Notes under the pieces: generated by a model | What the model was told of the DNA's origin: nothing | Databases searched by the model: none | Seen by the model: the letters and a program-made list of their open reading frames with translations, nothing else | NCBI GenBank assembly: GCA_036365455.1 | Contig: JAWQUS010000025.1 | Location: forward strand, 20,248,001 to 20,312,000 | Reading direction: 5' to 3' | DNA length: 64,000 nt | From: Macrosoma leucophasiata | Lineage: Eukaryota; Arthropoda; Insecta; Lepidoptera; Hedylidae | Program-made: the position numbers and the translations under genes | In this document: piece by piece, positions 32,161 to 41,758 of the stretch | Position numbering within the stretch: position 1 is the first letter of the stretch | Layout: each line of letters opens with the position of its first letter

Positions 32161-32724
32161 GTTTGTTTGCCAAGCATACAATTCACATTCATGTGAAGTA
32201 AATACAGTAACTTATAGACAGCTTCATAATGAAAACAGAGATTACAATGTGCATTACCACTACTAAGCACTAAGCTGTTATGCCTCTATACCGGAAATTA
32301 GGGGACCGTATACTTGACTGGAACATCATAGCGCTGATTGCATAAGGTAATTCTTTCCCGTATCCCAAAGATTGACTGTTAGAATATCTGGTGGCATGTA
32401 ACCGACCAAGGTACTAGGTGCATTAAAATATAAATAAACTAGCTGTTGCCTGCGGCTTCGCCCGCGTGGATGTCGTTTTATAAAAAAACGAAGTAGCCTA
32501 TGTTCTTTCTCAAAGTCAGCTCTATCTCTGTACCAAATTTCATTAAAATCGGTCCAGTCGTTAGGACGTGAAAAGGTAACAGATATACAGACACACAGTC
32601 AGACAGACACACAGACAGACAAATAGACAGAGTTACTTTCGCATTTATAATATTAGTTGAGAAGTAGGGATAATACAGTGGTACCTACGCCCTCGAACTC
32701 CGTCATTGGAGTTCTTACACCAGT
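32161..32724 (-). repeat. Family 1 copy split by an RTE-like insertion
   Basis: The 3' part (minus) is at 32161-32353, from the TTTGTTTGCCAAGCATACAA end to ATTGCATAAGGTAATTC. The 5' part (ACCAGT...GGAACTCCGTC complement) reappears at 32673-32724. The 319 bases between include the tail piece at 32441-32660. The older element was thus broken by a later insertion. Confidence 0.7.
32441..32660 (+). mobile_element. RTE-like non-coding tail
   Basis: AACTAGCTGTTGCCTGCGGC, CGCCCGCGTGGATGTCG, CAAATTTCATTAAAATCGGT, a (CAGACA)n-rich stretch and TTTATAATATTAGT appear in the order found at the 3' ends of many insect RTE-like elements. No coding part. Confidence 0.7.
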
Positions 32725-33984
32725 AAAATGCTGTTTAGTTACTCTTCAGTGAAATCAGATGACTTGAATTCGAGGTTCGAATTCGAGTACTGTTTTGGGT
32801 TTGTGTAGGTATAGGTTTACTATTCTATGGTGTATAGCGATTAACAGTGGTATTTACTTCTGTATAACTAGCGTGTTGCTATGGAAAAGTATCTAAAAGA
32901 ACATCAACAAATTTCCTTTATTAAGAATCTCCTCAACACGTCACTAATTTAAGAGGTCACTCAAAGAAGTTGCTGTCTTTTTCCTTATAAACTGCACTCA
33001 ATAGTTCTGTAATAAAATATTCACATTCCACACTACCCAATCTTAGCCTTATCCAATATTGGCGGACTTTGTGGCCAGCGTAAAACTAAGGTAAGCCAAA
33101 CTCGACCTCGCTCCTAGTCCACGTAGGGTCGTGGAGGTCAAAACACCGTTTCTTGCAAAACAATAATCCTGCGGTGTCGTAAATATTGTAGCCGTGGCGG
33201 TCGTTGCCATGGAAACATGGTAATTGTTGAATGAATATAGTGAGGAATAACCTTTATTAATTTAAGAAAAATGTGTGGAGAAGGCACAAGCTTCTGGTAG
33301 TTTAGTTTTTCTGTCTTTGAATTTGAAATAACGTAACCATGAATGAAAAAAGTGTAAAACATCAAAATAAATGACAATTTTAAAAAATATGTTCTGACCT
33401 AGTACCTTTTTGAATTTTTTTTTTCGGGAATTATTATTTGATTCTCCTAATCAAACCTAAACATTTTCAGTGCTAGACTTTTTAGTCTATTCCACAGATG
33501 TCATTGTGTTTATTTTGTAGGTATTTATTTATATTCATCTTGTTGATGAAGATTCTACATAACTTAATCAACTTAAATACTCATGTCATTATAAATACTC
33601 GTATAATTCAAGTCCTACGTTTTTTTTACATTTGAAATGTTAGCATAATAAAGATGGAAAATAAACAAGTGCGAACAATTATTGTCGCTGGTTCCGACTT
33701 GTATCCTGTCTGACCAGATTTAATATGACTGATACATTCTGGTATCACCTGTTTTTTGTTACAGTCATTAACTGATATGGAACTTCCGCGATTAGTCTTA
33801 AAATTATCCGTTTACAAAATGTATTTCCTTTGAAAAGACGTAACTTCGCAGTTCGCACCTGTATTCCCTGAACCTACCCGTTTCGTCCTATGTAATGGGT
33901 GGCAAGCTTATTAACATCGAGTACATTATGAAACTCGGATCAGTCCTATCTTGGATGTAACTAGTCGAAACGACGTTTCTAGTA
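32725..33984. other. Non-coding, includes an X-box-like site
   Basis: A moderately GC-rich patch covers about 33040-33230 and contains the X-box-like motif at 33203. The minus-strand frame at 33138-33377 has no domain. Confidence 0.35.
33203..33216. promoter_or_regulatory. RFX X-box-like palindrome
   Basis: GTTGCCATGGAAAC is a near-perfect inverted repeat of two half-sites with a 2-base spacer, the form bound by RFX transcription factors that control ciliary genes. A match this close is expected less than once by chance in a window of this size. Whether it is used is unknown; it lies over 23 kb from the nearest trusted exon. Confidence 0.35.
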
Positions 33985-34264
33985 TTTTTTTTATGTAATG
34001 AAGGTGGCAAACAAGCATTCAGTTCACATTGATGTTTAGTGATGACTGCAGCCTATAGACACCTACACAAAGACCAGAGGTCAAAATATCAGATGTGTTG
34101 CCACCCCTGAGACCTTAGTAATTACGTCTCTGTGATAGTTATTACGTGGCCATACATTACCATCTAACCGGTACACGATAGTGTTGAACACTACCATTTA
34201 GCAGCAGATTAATTAGGTTATGCGGTGGTGCCTACGCCTTCGAGCACTGGAACTCTACCACCAG
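33985..34264 (-). repeat. Family 1 SINE-like repeat, full length
   Basis: Minus-strand copy from GGTGGTAGAGTTCCAGTG at 34264 to the T-run at 33985. It has the GCTGCTAAATGG and GGTCTCAGGGGTGG variants shared with 12062 and 18531, so it belongs to the older sub-group. Confidence 0.8.
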
Positions 34265-36090
34265 TTCAAAGTAATACTTAAATGATCGAAAACTGCAATT
34301 TCAAAAAGCTATATTTACTTCCTGTCCGTTAAAAACCTAATTGGAGTCTATAAAACAGATACTTACTCGTAGTAAGAAATCGAGGTAAACAGGAACCAAT
34401 TTTCGCTAGATCGTAAAATTGAACCATTACATTCCCTATAAAGTTCTCATTTGATCGAATTCGCAACCTTACCGCCCACGCCTTAGACAACGAAGGTTCG
34501 TTTACCTGAGTAAACTAAGTGAGACCTCGTCACTTGGTCACTGACCATCTTTACAGTTACTTACCAAAAATGGTACAAGTTTGTTCGCCTAAAGTGCTTT
34601 CACATGTACAGCGTTTGAGACGTCACGACAAGACATTACAGACGCCATTACAGGATGGCATCATTACATTCTCTTTGAGTTACTGGTATTAAACACTCAG
34701 AAACTACTTAAAAAATCTCTCGATATAAGTAAATAGGTTAAGATACTACCTATTCAATACAACATATTCAACTTTAGGTACTAGTTTTAGATCTTTAGTT
34801 ACCTACTTTGATTATACCTGGGCATCGCCGCATTTCATAGATCACAGTGTATAATTCAGATAGTATTCTTTTATATTCGATATTTCGCTATTACAGACTA
34901 TTGACTGTTGACTATTCGTGTAATATAGGTATTTAGTTTTGTAAATAACCTATATTTTTCTAGGGTTACAACAAGTAACCCTAGAAAACAGCGGTTAACA
35001 TAACCGCTGTTAAATCTTACTGCTTTGAATTTTGATATTAAAGATATTTTACTGACGATGGATATCTTCTTTCTTCACACTTATTTCTACGTAATTTTAT
35101 TCATCACTAAATCATTTTTATAACTACGTCAACCGCTCTCCGTCTGGCAATACTTTATCATTTACGTGACTTCGTCGTAATGACGATAATCAATCACCAT
35201 TTGCTATAAATAACAACTTATATAGCAATAATGTACTACAACATTACACTTGTAAAATGTGATTAGATCGTAACAGATAAAGGAAGGCTATGTAATCACT
35301 GAGTCACTGAATCCCTTTTAAAAAAAAAACTTTATTGAAAAATCGTCCTTGAGAAACAGAAAAAATAAAAAATATATTTCTAAAACATCAAAGCAACAAG
35401 TCTCTACGCTCACTGACAATGTTTTTTGAACATTTTTGAAACATTTATGTTTCTGAAACTTAAAAAAATATATCGTTTATCAGTGATTAGGTACATAATT
35501 AACAATAAGGATGTCATCACTTCCATATGTACAAATACATTCTTAGGACTTGGAAACAAAGGTACTACAGGAAATTATTACAATACTGTATTTGTACAAA
35601 GTTATTGATATATTTATTCAATTATGACAATTTACGTTCATAAAAGGTAAAGCTCCATTTATTATTATGGCTACACTACATGTAAACGTTGACAAGACAA
35701 AGATCTTATAAAAAATGCAACGGATATGTGTTTGAAAGCCAAATATAGTTATTATTTCAAGAATTCAATTTATCTTATTTAGCCCTCCTCCCACCCTTGT
35801 AAGGAACTGAAAAGAGAACAGGCAATTCGAAAGTGTACGCTTGAATAAAGGTAGTAACTGTACTTACACTCAATATAGGTTGATACTGGTGTGAACAATG
35901 ATTAAAAAAGATTTTATTGTTGTTGGTTATAAGATTGATGTTATTCTATCAATAGATTTTTTATATCACCGTTTATGCTCTATGATGCATGAACATCTTA
36001 ATCGTAATTGAACGAGATCAAGGCAATTTTTTTAAAGAACTCAATGTCGATCTGGTGTTTATAAACTAACCAATCATTTCTCTATTTCAG
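34265..36090. other. Non-coding, two tandem hairpins at 34956-35011
   Basis: Apart from the hairpins listed separately, I see no exon, RNA or repeat end. Immediately to the right is the ratchet-like splice site at 36090/36091. Confidence 0.35.
34956..35011. repeat. Two adjacent perfect hairpins (14 bp and 11 bp stems)
   Basis: The first pairs 34956-34969 with 34975-34988 around AACAA. The second pairs 34987-34997 with 35001-35011 around ACA. Both are exact. They overlap by two bases and so compete or stack. Confidence 0.8.
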
Positions 36091-36137
36091 GTAAGAACAA
36101 AGTCAAAAACAATCATTGGGAACCAAGCCCTGGATCA
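36075..36137 (+). other. Ratchet-like splice site with a 47-bp candidate exon
   Basis: A pyrimidine-rich stretch ends in TTTCTCTATTTCAG at 36090 and is followed at once by the donor GTAAGA. A second strong donor, GTAAGT, lies at 36138, leaving 36091-36137 as a 47-base exon that is open in the first frame. A fused acceptor/donor is the hallmark of recursive splicing sites, which need a downstream donor for exon recognition. The alternative is an ordinary 47-base alternative exon. The strand agrees with the host exon at 56343. Confidence 0.5.
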
Positions 36138-36192
36138 GTAAGTCCTATAATCGTTTTAAAGTATCAACTTACACATGCGGGTGAATCTAAAC

Positions 36193-36370
36193 TTAATATT
36201 ATAAAGCTGAAGAGTTTGTTTGTTTGAACGCGCTAATCGCAGGAACTACTGGTCCGATTTGAAAAGTTTTTTTAGTCTTAGATAGCCCATTTATCGAGGA
36301 AGGCTATAGGCTATATATCGCTATGACTAATAGGAACGGAACAGCGCGGGCAAAGCCGGGGCGGGCCGCT
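36193..36370 (+). repeat. LINE-like 3' tail repeat, copy 3 of 3
   Basis: TATTATAAAGCTGAAGAGTT, CGCTAATCGCAGGAACTACT, AGATAGCCCATTTATCGAGG and AAAGCCGGGGCGGGCCGCTT. It lies 56 bases downstream of the second donor of the ratchet-like site. Confidence 0.7.
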
Positions 36371-36500
36371 TGTTTAAAATATAGGTACCACGAAATATAG
36401 AAAGATAACTTTCCTCATATAGAAGTCAACACTGCAACTAGGTACTGCAACCTTGAGGTCAATAATACCTGGATGCGTACCAACATTTCCTAATGCGCTC

Positions 36501-36636
36501 TTTTTTTTTTATGTAACAAAGGTGGCAAACGAGCATGCAGTTCACATGGATGTTAAGTGATGATTGCGGCCTATAGACAGCTACACAAAAACCAGAGGTC
36601 AAAATGTAGATGCGTTACCACCCCTGAGACCTTAGT
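36501..36636 (-). repeat. Family 1 SINE-like repeat, 5'-truncated
   Basis: Only the 3' half remains: the T-run, AGGTGGCAAACGAGCATGCA, GTTCACATGGATGTTAAGTG, CAGAGGTCAAAATGTAGATG and CACCCCTGAGACCTTAG. Confidence 0.8.
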
Positions 36637-36834
36637 TGGGAATCTTTTCGTTATAGATAAAATAAAAAAAATACTTAAATTAATAAAATTGTATTCGCTA
36701 TTCAGGCCTTTTTAAAAATCTTAAGTCTCTATATCAGTAATAACAAGTCGTGATCCTCCATAAAACAGCACGGTAAGTAACAACAAGTGTTGAAGAGTAT
36801 TGCAAGTGTAGTACATAGATTTGTTGATGGTAGA

Positions 36835-37468
36835 GCTTCAGTGAAGTTCGCAAGCGTAGGCACCTCATCATCTAATGTACTTGCCTCTAAATTGTAGTGT
36901 TCAGCACTATCTTGTTTCGGTCAGGTGGTTATGTACAGCCCGGCAAAGAGGCATAATACCTTAGGCCTATAGCACACGGCGTATTTTATTCGCGCAGACG
37001 ACGCACGTAGTAGGAACGCGCTTCTTCGGCGCTGTTGACGCTGATTGTTGCGTTTGCATTGATGATACAAGCGCGCGCATGAAGCGCGTTTGAAGCGATA
37101 CAAACGCGCGTACAAAAGACTCAACCGAAATCATTGTACAACTGGAGACTGGAGGAGTCTCTGATCAAAACGCAAAGGCTACGAGCGACTACAGCGAGCA
37201 ACGTATACGCGCAGTAGATGAGCGTTTCACGATCGCCCTGTGTGCTAAGGTTACAAGGTTGCGTTCATATCTCGTATGAAGCGCGTCTACGCGCGTCACC
37301 TGCACGTCGTCTGCGCATATAAAATACACCATGTGCTATGGCCCTTAGGCCTCAGGAGTGGCAACGTATCTACACTGAAATCTCTGATTTCGTGTAGTTG
37401 ATAGTTTGCAATACTACTTACCATCAGTGTAAACTGTGTGCTTGTTCGCCACTTAATGACATAAAAAA
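36835..37468 (+). repeat. Family 1 copy split by a MITE
   Basis: The 5' part is 36835-36968 (GATGGTAGAGCTTCAGTG to AATACCTTAGGCCT). The 3' part is 37344-37468 (CTTAGGCCTCAGGAGTGG to GCCACTTAATGACATAAAAA). The bases CTTAGGCCT occur on both sides of the insert and once in intact copies, so they are its target duplication. Confidence 0.85.
36969..37343. mobile_element. CpG-rich MITE (375 bp) with ~35-bp inverted ends
   Basis: The left end ATAGCACACGGCGTATTTTA and the reversed right end CCATAGCACATGGTGTATTT match and extend through GCGCAGACGACG. It is flanked by the 9-bp CTTAGGCCT repeat (8 bp if the end is placed one base in, as hAT elements would have). It is much richer in CG than its surroundings, with many CGCG words, so it is probably young and not yet methylation-decayed. 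No transposase. Confidence 0.85.
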
Positions 37469-37702
37469 GGAGTATGCTTGATTAAACGTTTAATTTAATC
37501 CAAACAGCAGAATGTAGGTAATTCGTGACATATCAGCCGACACGACCTTCAAAACTACATTCCTTTTCGCCAACAGTTAATATCTCTAAAATTATGTCGT
37601 AAGAGCTTCGAGGGCCTATTTCTGCTAACGTAAGTCGTGATTGTAAATGGATCACAATCGAATCGCTTCGCTATCTTGCTGTAACCACAGAATAGGCAAT
37701 TG

Positions 37703-37710
37703 CTCTATAA
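37703..37710. repeat. hAT target-site duplication, left copy
   Basis: CTCTATAA is repeated exactly at 39409-39416 around the hAT element. Confidence 0.9.
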
Positions 37711-39408
37711 CAGTGTTTTTCAATCTGTGGGTCGCGACCCCTAGGGGGGTCGCGAAGCCCTACTCGGGGGGTCGCCGGCTGATAGAAAAAATCCAGGTTC
37801 GTACAAAATAAAAACTACAATTTTAGTGGGAAGGATATGCTTGTATATTTTTCAAAAGTTTATCAAAGTTTGGTACTATTTTTGAAACCTTAACAATCAA
37901 ACCATTTTCTAATAGCAGTCTATTTCTCTTTTTAGTTTTAATGTCCACCATTGAAGAAAATGTCAGTTCACACAAGTATGAAGTGGCGAATTGCACTAAT
38001 AATTTAAGAGCTTCCCTCGCCAGTTCTGGATATTCGTGTTTTCTTTTCATCCAAAATACGTCGACACTTTGCGAATGAAATTCCAAGCTTGCCATCAGCA
38101 GCTAAATCTAGAAGACATTCTTCCATTTTTATATTGACATCAGCCAGGTCTATTGATTTGTCCGAAAAGGGGTTTAAAATCCATCTACGCCCTTTGCCAG
38201 CTTCAGAGTGCAAGTCTGGAAAGTATATCTAAGTAAGTTTATGTAAATTATGCAAGCTCTGTATCATACAAGGAATGTGAGCCAACACTGAAAAAAATTG
38301 GTATTTTGCATTCTCTTCAACAATCTTGTGAACACATGGAAAAGAATCAAACATTTTGTTTTGCAGAGCGGTTGACCACAAACGAAATTTTGCGTGAAAT
38401 GCTTTTACTTAATCTTTAGCTGTTAAAATGTTTTCTTCTTTTCCTTGAAAGTTCTTGTTCAAATTTTTAAGGTGGCTTAAATATCTGCCAACAATGCTAA
38501 TTTCAAGAGCCAATCAGAAAAACAGATTTCAGATTTTGCATGTTGTAAGAACATTAACAATGCAGCTCTCAGTTCTAGAACTTTTGTCAGTACCTTTCCT
38601 TTGGAAAGCCATCTGATCTCTGTGTGTTGCCCATATCTTCACAAACGATTTTGAATAGCCGGGTTTGTAAAGCTTTGCCTTTGATAGAATTCACAATTTG
38701 TATTATCTCCTTGAGCACGTCATTTAAATCAGAAGGTACTTACCTTAGCAGCTAGAGCCTGTCGATTGTGTCCAGGATATTATGTTTGGCATTAACTATT
38801 TTAGTTTTGCAATGAGTCCGCGATTTCTTCCAGGCATAGCTTTAGCACCAGCGCTACAATTAGCGATACATTTTTTCCAATCAATATTGTACCCGGAAGT
38901 GCTTTCTAAAAACATATCGTACAAACACTGGCCAGTAGTGTTTGCAGGAAGTGCTTTGCAAAATAAAATTTCTTCCATGATACTGTCATCTGCTTCAAAG
39001 CGCACAAATACTACAAACTGTGCACAGTCGGAAACATTTGTAGATTCGTCAAGCTGCAAAGCAAAATGTTGGCTGTTCTTTAATTTTTCGGCTACTTGTA
39101 CTTGAATATCCTTGGCCATATCGTTTATTATGCGTGATGAAGTATAAACATGGATAAATTTCCATGGTATAATATGAAAGTTTTATTATTCACCTGAACT
39201 ATAGTATTTTGCTGCTGACTAACAGCTTTCAACTTTCGTTCAAAGAAATCCAACGGCTTATCAGCTTTTTTTATGCTTGGTTGACAACGCGTTGTGGCAT
39301 CGTCACCTTCGCCGACTCTTTTCCTTTGGCTTTCTATGACCCAAGGGGGTCGTCAGAATATTTCAACCGGTAAAGGGGTTGCGAAATCAAAAAGATTGAA
39401 AAACACTG
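37711..39408 (-). mobile_element. hAT transposon (1698 bp), decayed
   Basis: The ends CAGTGTTTTTCAATCTGTGG and, reversed, CAGTGTTTTTCAATCTTTTT are short inverted repeats. They are flanked by a perfect 8-bp duplication, which defines the hAT superfamily. Just inside the left end is a GTCGCGACCCC-type block. The minus strand carries the broken transposase. The element is shorter than a full autonomous hAT of this type, and the BED zinc-finger region was not found. Confidence 0.92.
37823..39119 (-). pseudogene. hAT transposase pseudogene (ZBED5/SCAND3-like)
   Basis: The N-terminal recognisable part (39119-38796) reads MAKDIQVQVAEKLKNSQHFA then LQLDESTNVSDCAQFVVFVR. This is the start of the RNase-H-like catalytic fold, with the Asp of LQLDEST. 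A middle stretch (38760-38214) is broken by stops and frameshifts. Two overlapping frames at 38213-38004 and 38095-37823 hold NPFSDKSIDLAD and then the C-terminal dimerisation region (WMKRKHEYPELAREALKLLV and SSMVDIKTKKRNRL). Vertebrate and insect relatives (ZBED5, SCAND3) include domesticated genes, but the lesions here rule out a working protein. Confidence 0.9.
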
Positions 39409-39416
39409 CTCTATAA
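39409..39416. repeat. hAT target-site duplication, right copy
   Basis: An exact copy of CTCTATAA at 37703-37710. Confidence 0.9.
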
Positions 39417-40029
39417 CATAGGCCGTGGTTAAGCAATACAATGCAACGATTCAATCGCGATCTAATGACAATTACGTCTAATTTCGTAAGCAAAATAAGG
39501 CCACTGAAACCTGAAAAATCCGGATTAGTCCATTTGCATGAGGATTTACTTAAGAATACCCGAGAATATTTGCCACATTAATTACTACAGAAATTACTAC
39601 ACTAACGAAGCAGTTCCTGTCTTTGATTGATTGAGGTTACACCGAAGTCAGAATCTCTCTCGGTCGCATTTACAAGTGGCGACCCAATTCAAAGTCGCAA
39701 CGAGGTTGTTTAGTGTCACGACTGGGGGCGAAAAGTTACCTAACGAACTTATTTCTATGCAAATTAGTTGCACCGAAAAATTATGTCGTATTCAAATGTT
39801 TACGTATCGTAAGATCTCGCAAACGTGGGCGGGCTTGAATCATCTGATGGCACATATTATTAAAACATTCGATAATCTTATAAATAACTAAAGAACATTT
39901 AGGAGTCAGTTCACAAATTGTTTCGGTTTAATCGGCGATTCCATCTGTTTATAAATTAACAACAATTGCCTTGATAGTTTTGTTTACACTTAATTCAATA
40001 ATTAAGTTGTTACTCGATGATGTTATCGA
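39417..40029. other. Non-coding, nothing recognised
   Basis: The frame at 39631-39891 lacks any domain or splice context and is not accepted. Confidence 0.35.
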
Positions 40030-40215
40030 AATAACTTAAACGTAACTTGACGCCTGCAAACCCCGAAGGTAGGCAGAAGTAATTTCAAGCATTTAAGCAT
40101 ACATGCAAACACTCAGGATTCGGCGGTTACGTTTAGGCCCATGGTGGCGAGCCTAATGACATCTCCGGGACATTACCAAACTTTGAGGTAGGTACTGGGA
40201 CACATCCACAAAATG
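40030..40215. repeat. Dispersed repeat B, copy 3
   Basis: ACGTAACTTGACGCCTGCAA, ACCCCGAAGGTAGGCAGAAG, AGGATTCGGCGGTTACGTTT and GGCGAGCCTAATGACATCTC. It is longer than the other copies on its right and runs into the SINE fragment at 40213. Confidence 0.55.
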
Positions 40216-40278
40216 GAATAATCCCAATAGAACCAGAGGCAAAGAATTTTACACGTTTATCTGTGGTATTTCTAATAT
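40213..40278 (-). repeat. tRNA SINE (third family), 3' body fragment
   Basis: ATGGAATAATCCCAATAGAA followed by CCAGAGGCAAAGAATTTTAC matches the body of the SINE at 40898-41027, without the tRNA head. Confidence 0.65.
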
Positions 40279-40439
40279 TACGAATGATATTTATAAGCAA
40301 CTAAAGCAACCATAATGTTTTCTTATATAAATTAATATATTGCTCCGATACACGGATATAACGGGTTAAACAAATGTATAAAATATGTTTTTATACTTAA
40401 AATTCTAAAGGGTCAAAAGTCCACGACATATCAACGACT

Positions 40440-40491
40440 AATTTAATTTTTGTATTGGGTAGGATGGCCTACCCAATACAAAAATTAAATT
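40440..40491. repeat. Perfect 24-bp hairpin, 4-base loop
   Basis: Bases 40440-40463 and 40468-40491 are exact reverse complements around ATGG. The pairing ends sharply. With such a small loop the duplex could extrude as a cruciform. Confidence 0.9.
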
Positions 40492-40897
40492 TTAAAAAGT
40501 CATCAACTTCTTTTTAAATGAACCTATTATGTAATTTGAAAATATATGCAGTGTTAATGTAAACAACAGATTTTAATTTGTAACGTGTGGGTTACACAGT
40601 AACCCAGCTTAACCTACTCGTTAGGTGTAGGTCGATGAAGAAATTCATTGTAGGCAAATGACTAATAGGAGATATTTTAGTAAGCATCAACGGCGCTTCG
40701 TTCAAGGTTATTAAGTTTCTTAAATGCGCAAGCGCATACCATGTGAGTTACGTCTAGCGACCTCTCCCTGTATTATTCCTATTGTTAAAATTCCTTGGCA
40801 TCTGAATGTTTCGAATACATTATATTCAAATATAACTACCCAAAAATGTTTATGGTACTTCCTCAGAAATTATAACTACGATTAAATATTTTTTGAA

Positions 40898-41027
40898 ATG
40901 GAAAATCCCAATAGAACCAAAGATAAAGGACTTTACACCATTATCTCTGATAACCCCCTACCCGGGCATCGAACCCAGGACCTTAGCGTAGTAGTAGTGG
41001 CCCGCTGCCACTAGGCTACCGAGGCAG
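40898..41027 (-). repeat. tRNA-headed SINE (third family)
   Basis: On the minus strand the head CTGCCTCGGTAGCCTAGTGG carries a box A, and CTGGGTTCGATGCCCGGG about 50 bases on is a clear box B. The body (AGAGATAATGGTGTAAAGTC, TTTGGTTCTATTGGGATTTT) follows. It differs from Family 2 in both head and body. Confidence 0.8.
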
Positions 41028-41475
41028 TTAACTATTTTGTACAAGAAGAAATACAGTAAGAACCTACTTTTACTGTTTTGTTAATATAAATATTTTCGAT
41101 TGATAATATTTTTTGTAAAAATTTCACTTATAACAAGCTTTTACCTGCATTTTTTCTCAATCCCCTTTAATATTGGTATCGGAAACGGAAGTATTATAAC
41201 AACAATCAATATTATAATGAAAGATCTATTCAACCTCACATCACGATTATTCACGATCTTGAAAAGGAAATTCCGTTTTTAATCTCATTTCATTTAGTAT
41301 GTATTTTCAATGCGTGAGAATTGATCGCAGAGATTGGCAGTGACACTCATAATAAAACAAAGTTTAATAAAATTGCAATATCAAAACTACAGACTGGCAC
41401 ATTATTTACACATCTTCCACATATAAGTACAAAAATCTTATTTTGAGAGATACGAAATATAAGTTTTAGAGTGCG
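41028..41475. other. Non-coding, nothing recognised
   Basis: The frame at 41100-41282 is AT-rich low-complexity and is not accepted. Confidence 0.35.
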
Positions 41476-41758
41476 TTTTTATGTAACCAAGGTCGCAAAT
41501 AAGCATGCAGTTCACATGGATGTTAAGTAATGACTGCAGCCAAAAACCAGAGGTCAAAATGCAGATGCGTTGCCACCTCTGAGACACCCCTGAGACATAG
41601 CAATGTCTCTGTGACAGTTATAACGGGGTCATACATTACCATCCAACCGAAACAAAATATATAGTGCTGAATACTATCATTTGGCGGTAGGTAGATTAGG
41701 TAGGTAATGCGGTGATACCTACGCCTTCGAGTCCCTACACTGGGACTCTACCACCAGT
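41476..41758 (-). repeat. Family 1 SINE-like repeat, full length
   Basis: Minus-strand copy from GGTGGTAGAGTCCCAGTGTA to the T-run at 41476. It carries a small duplication (CTGAGACACCCCTGAGACAT) and lacks the CTATAGACACC block. Confidence 0.8.
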
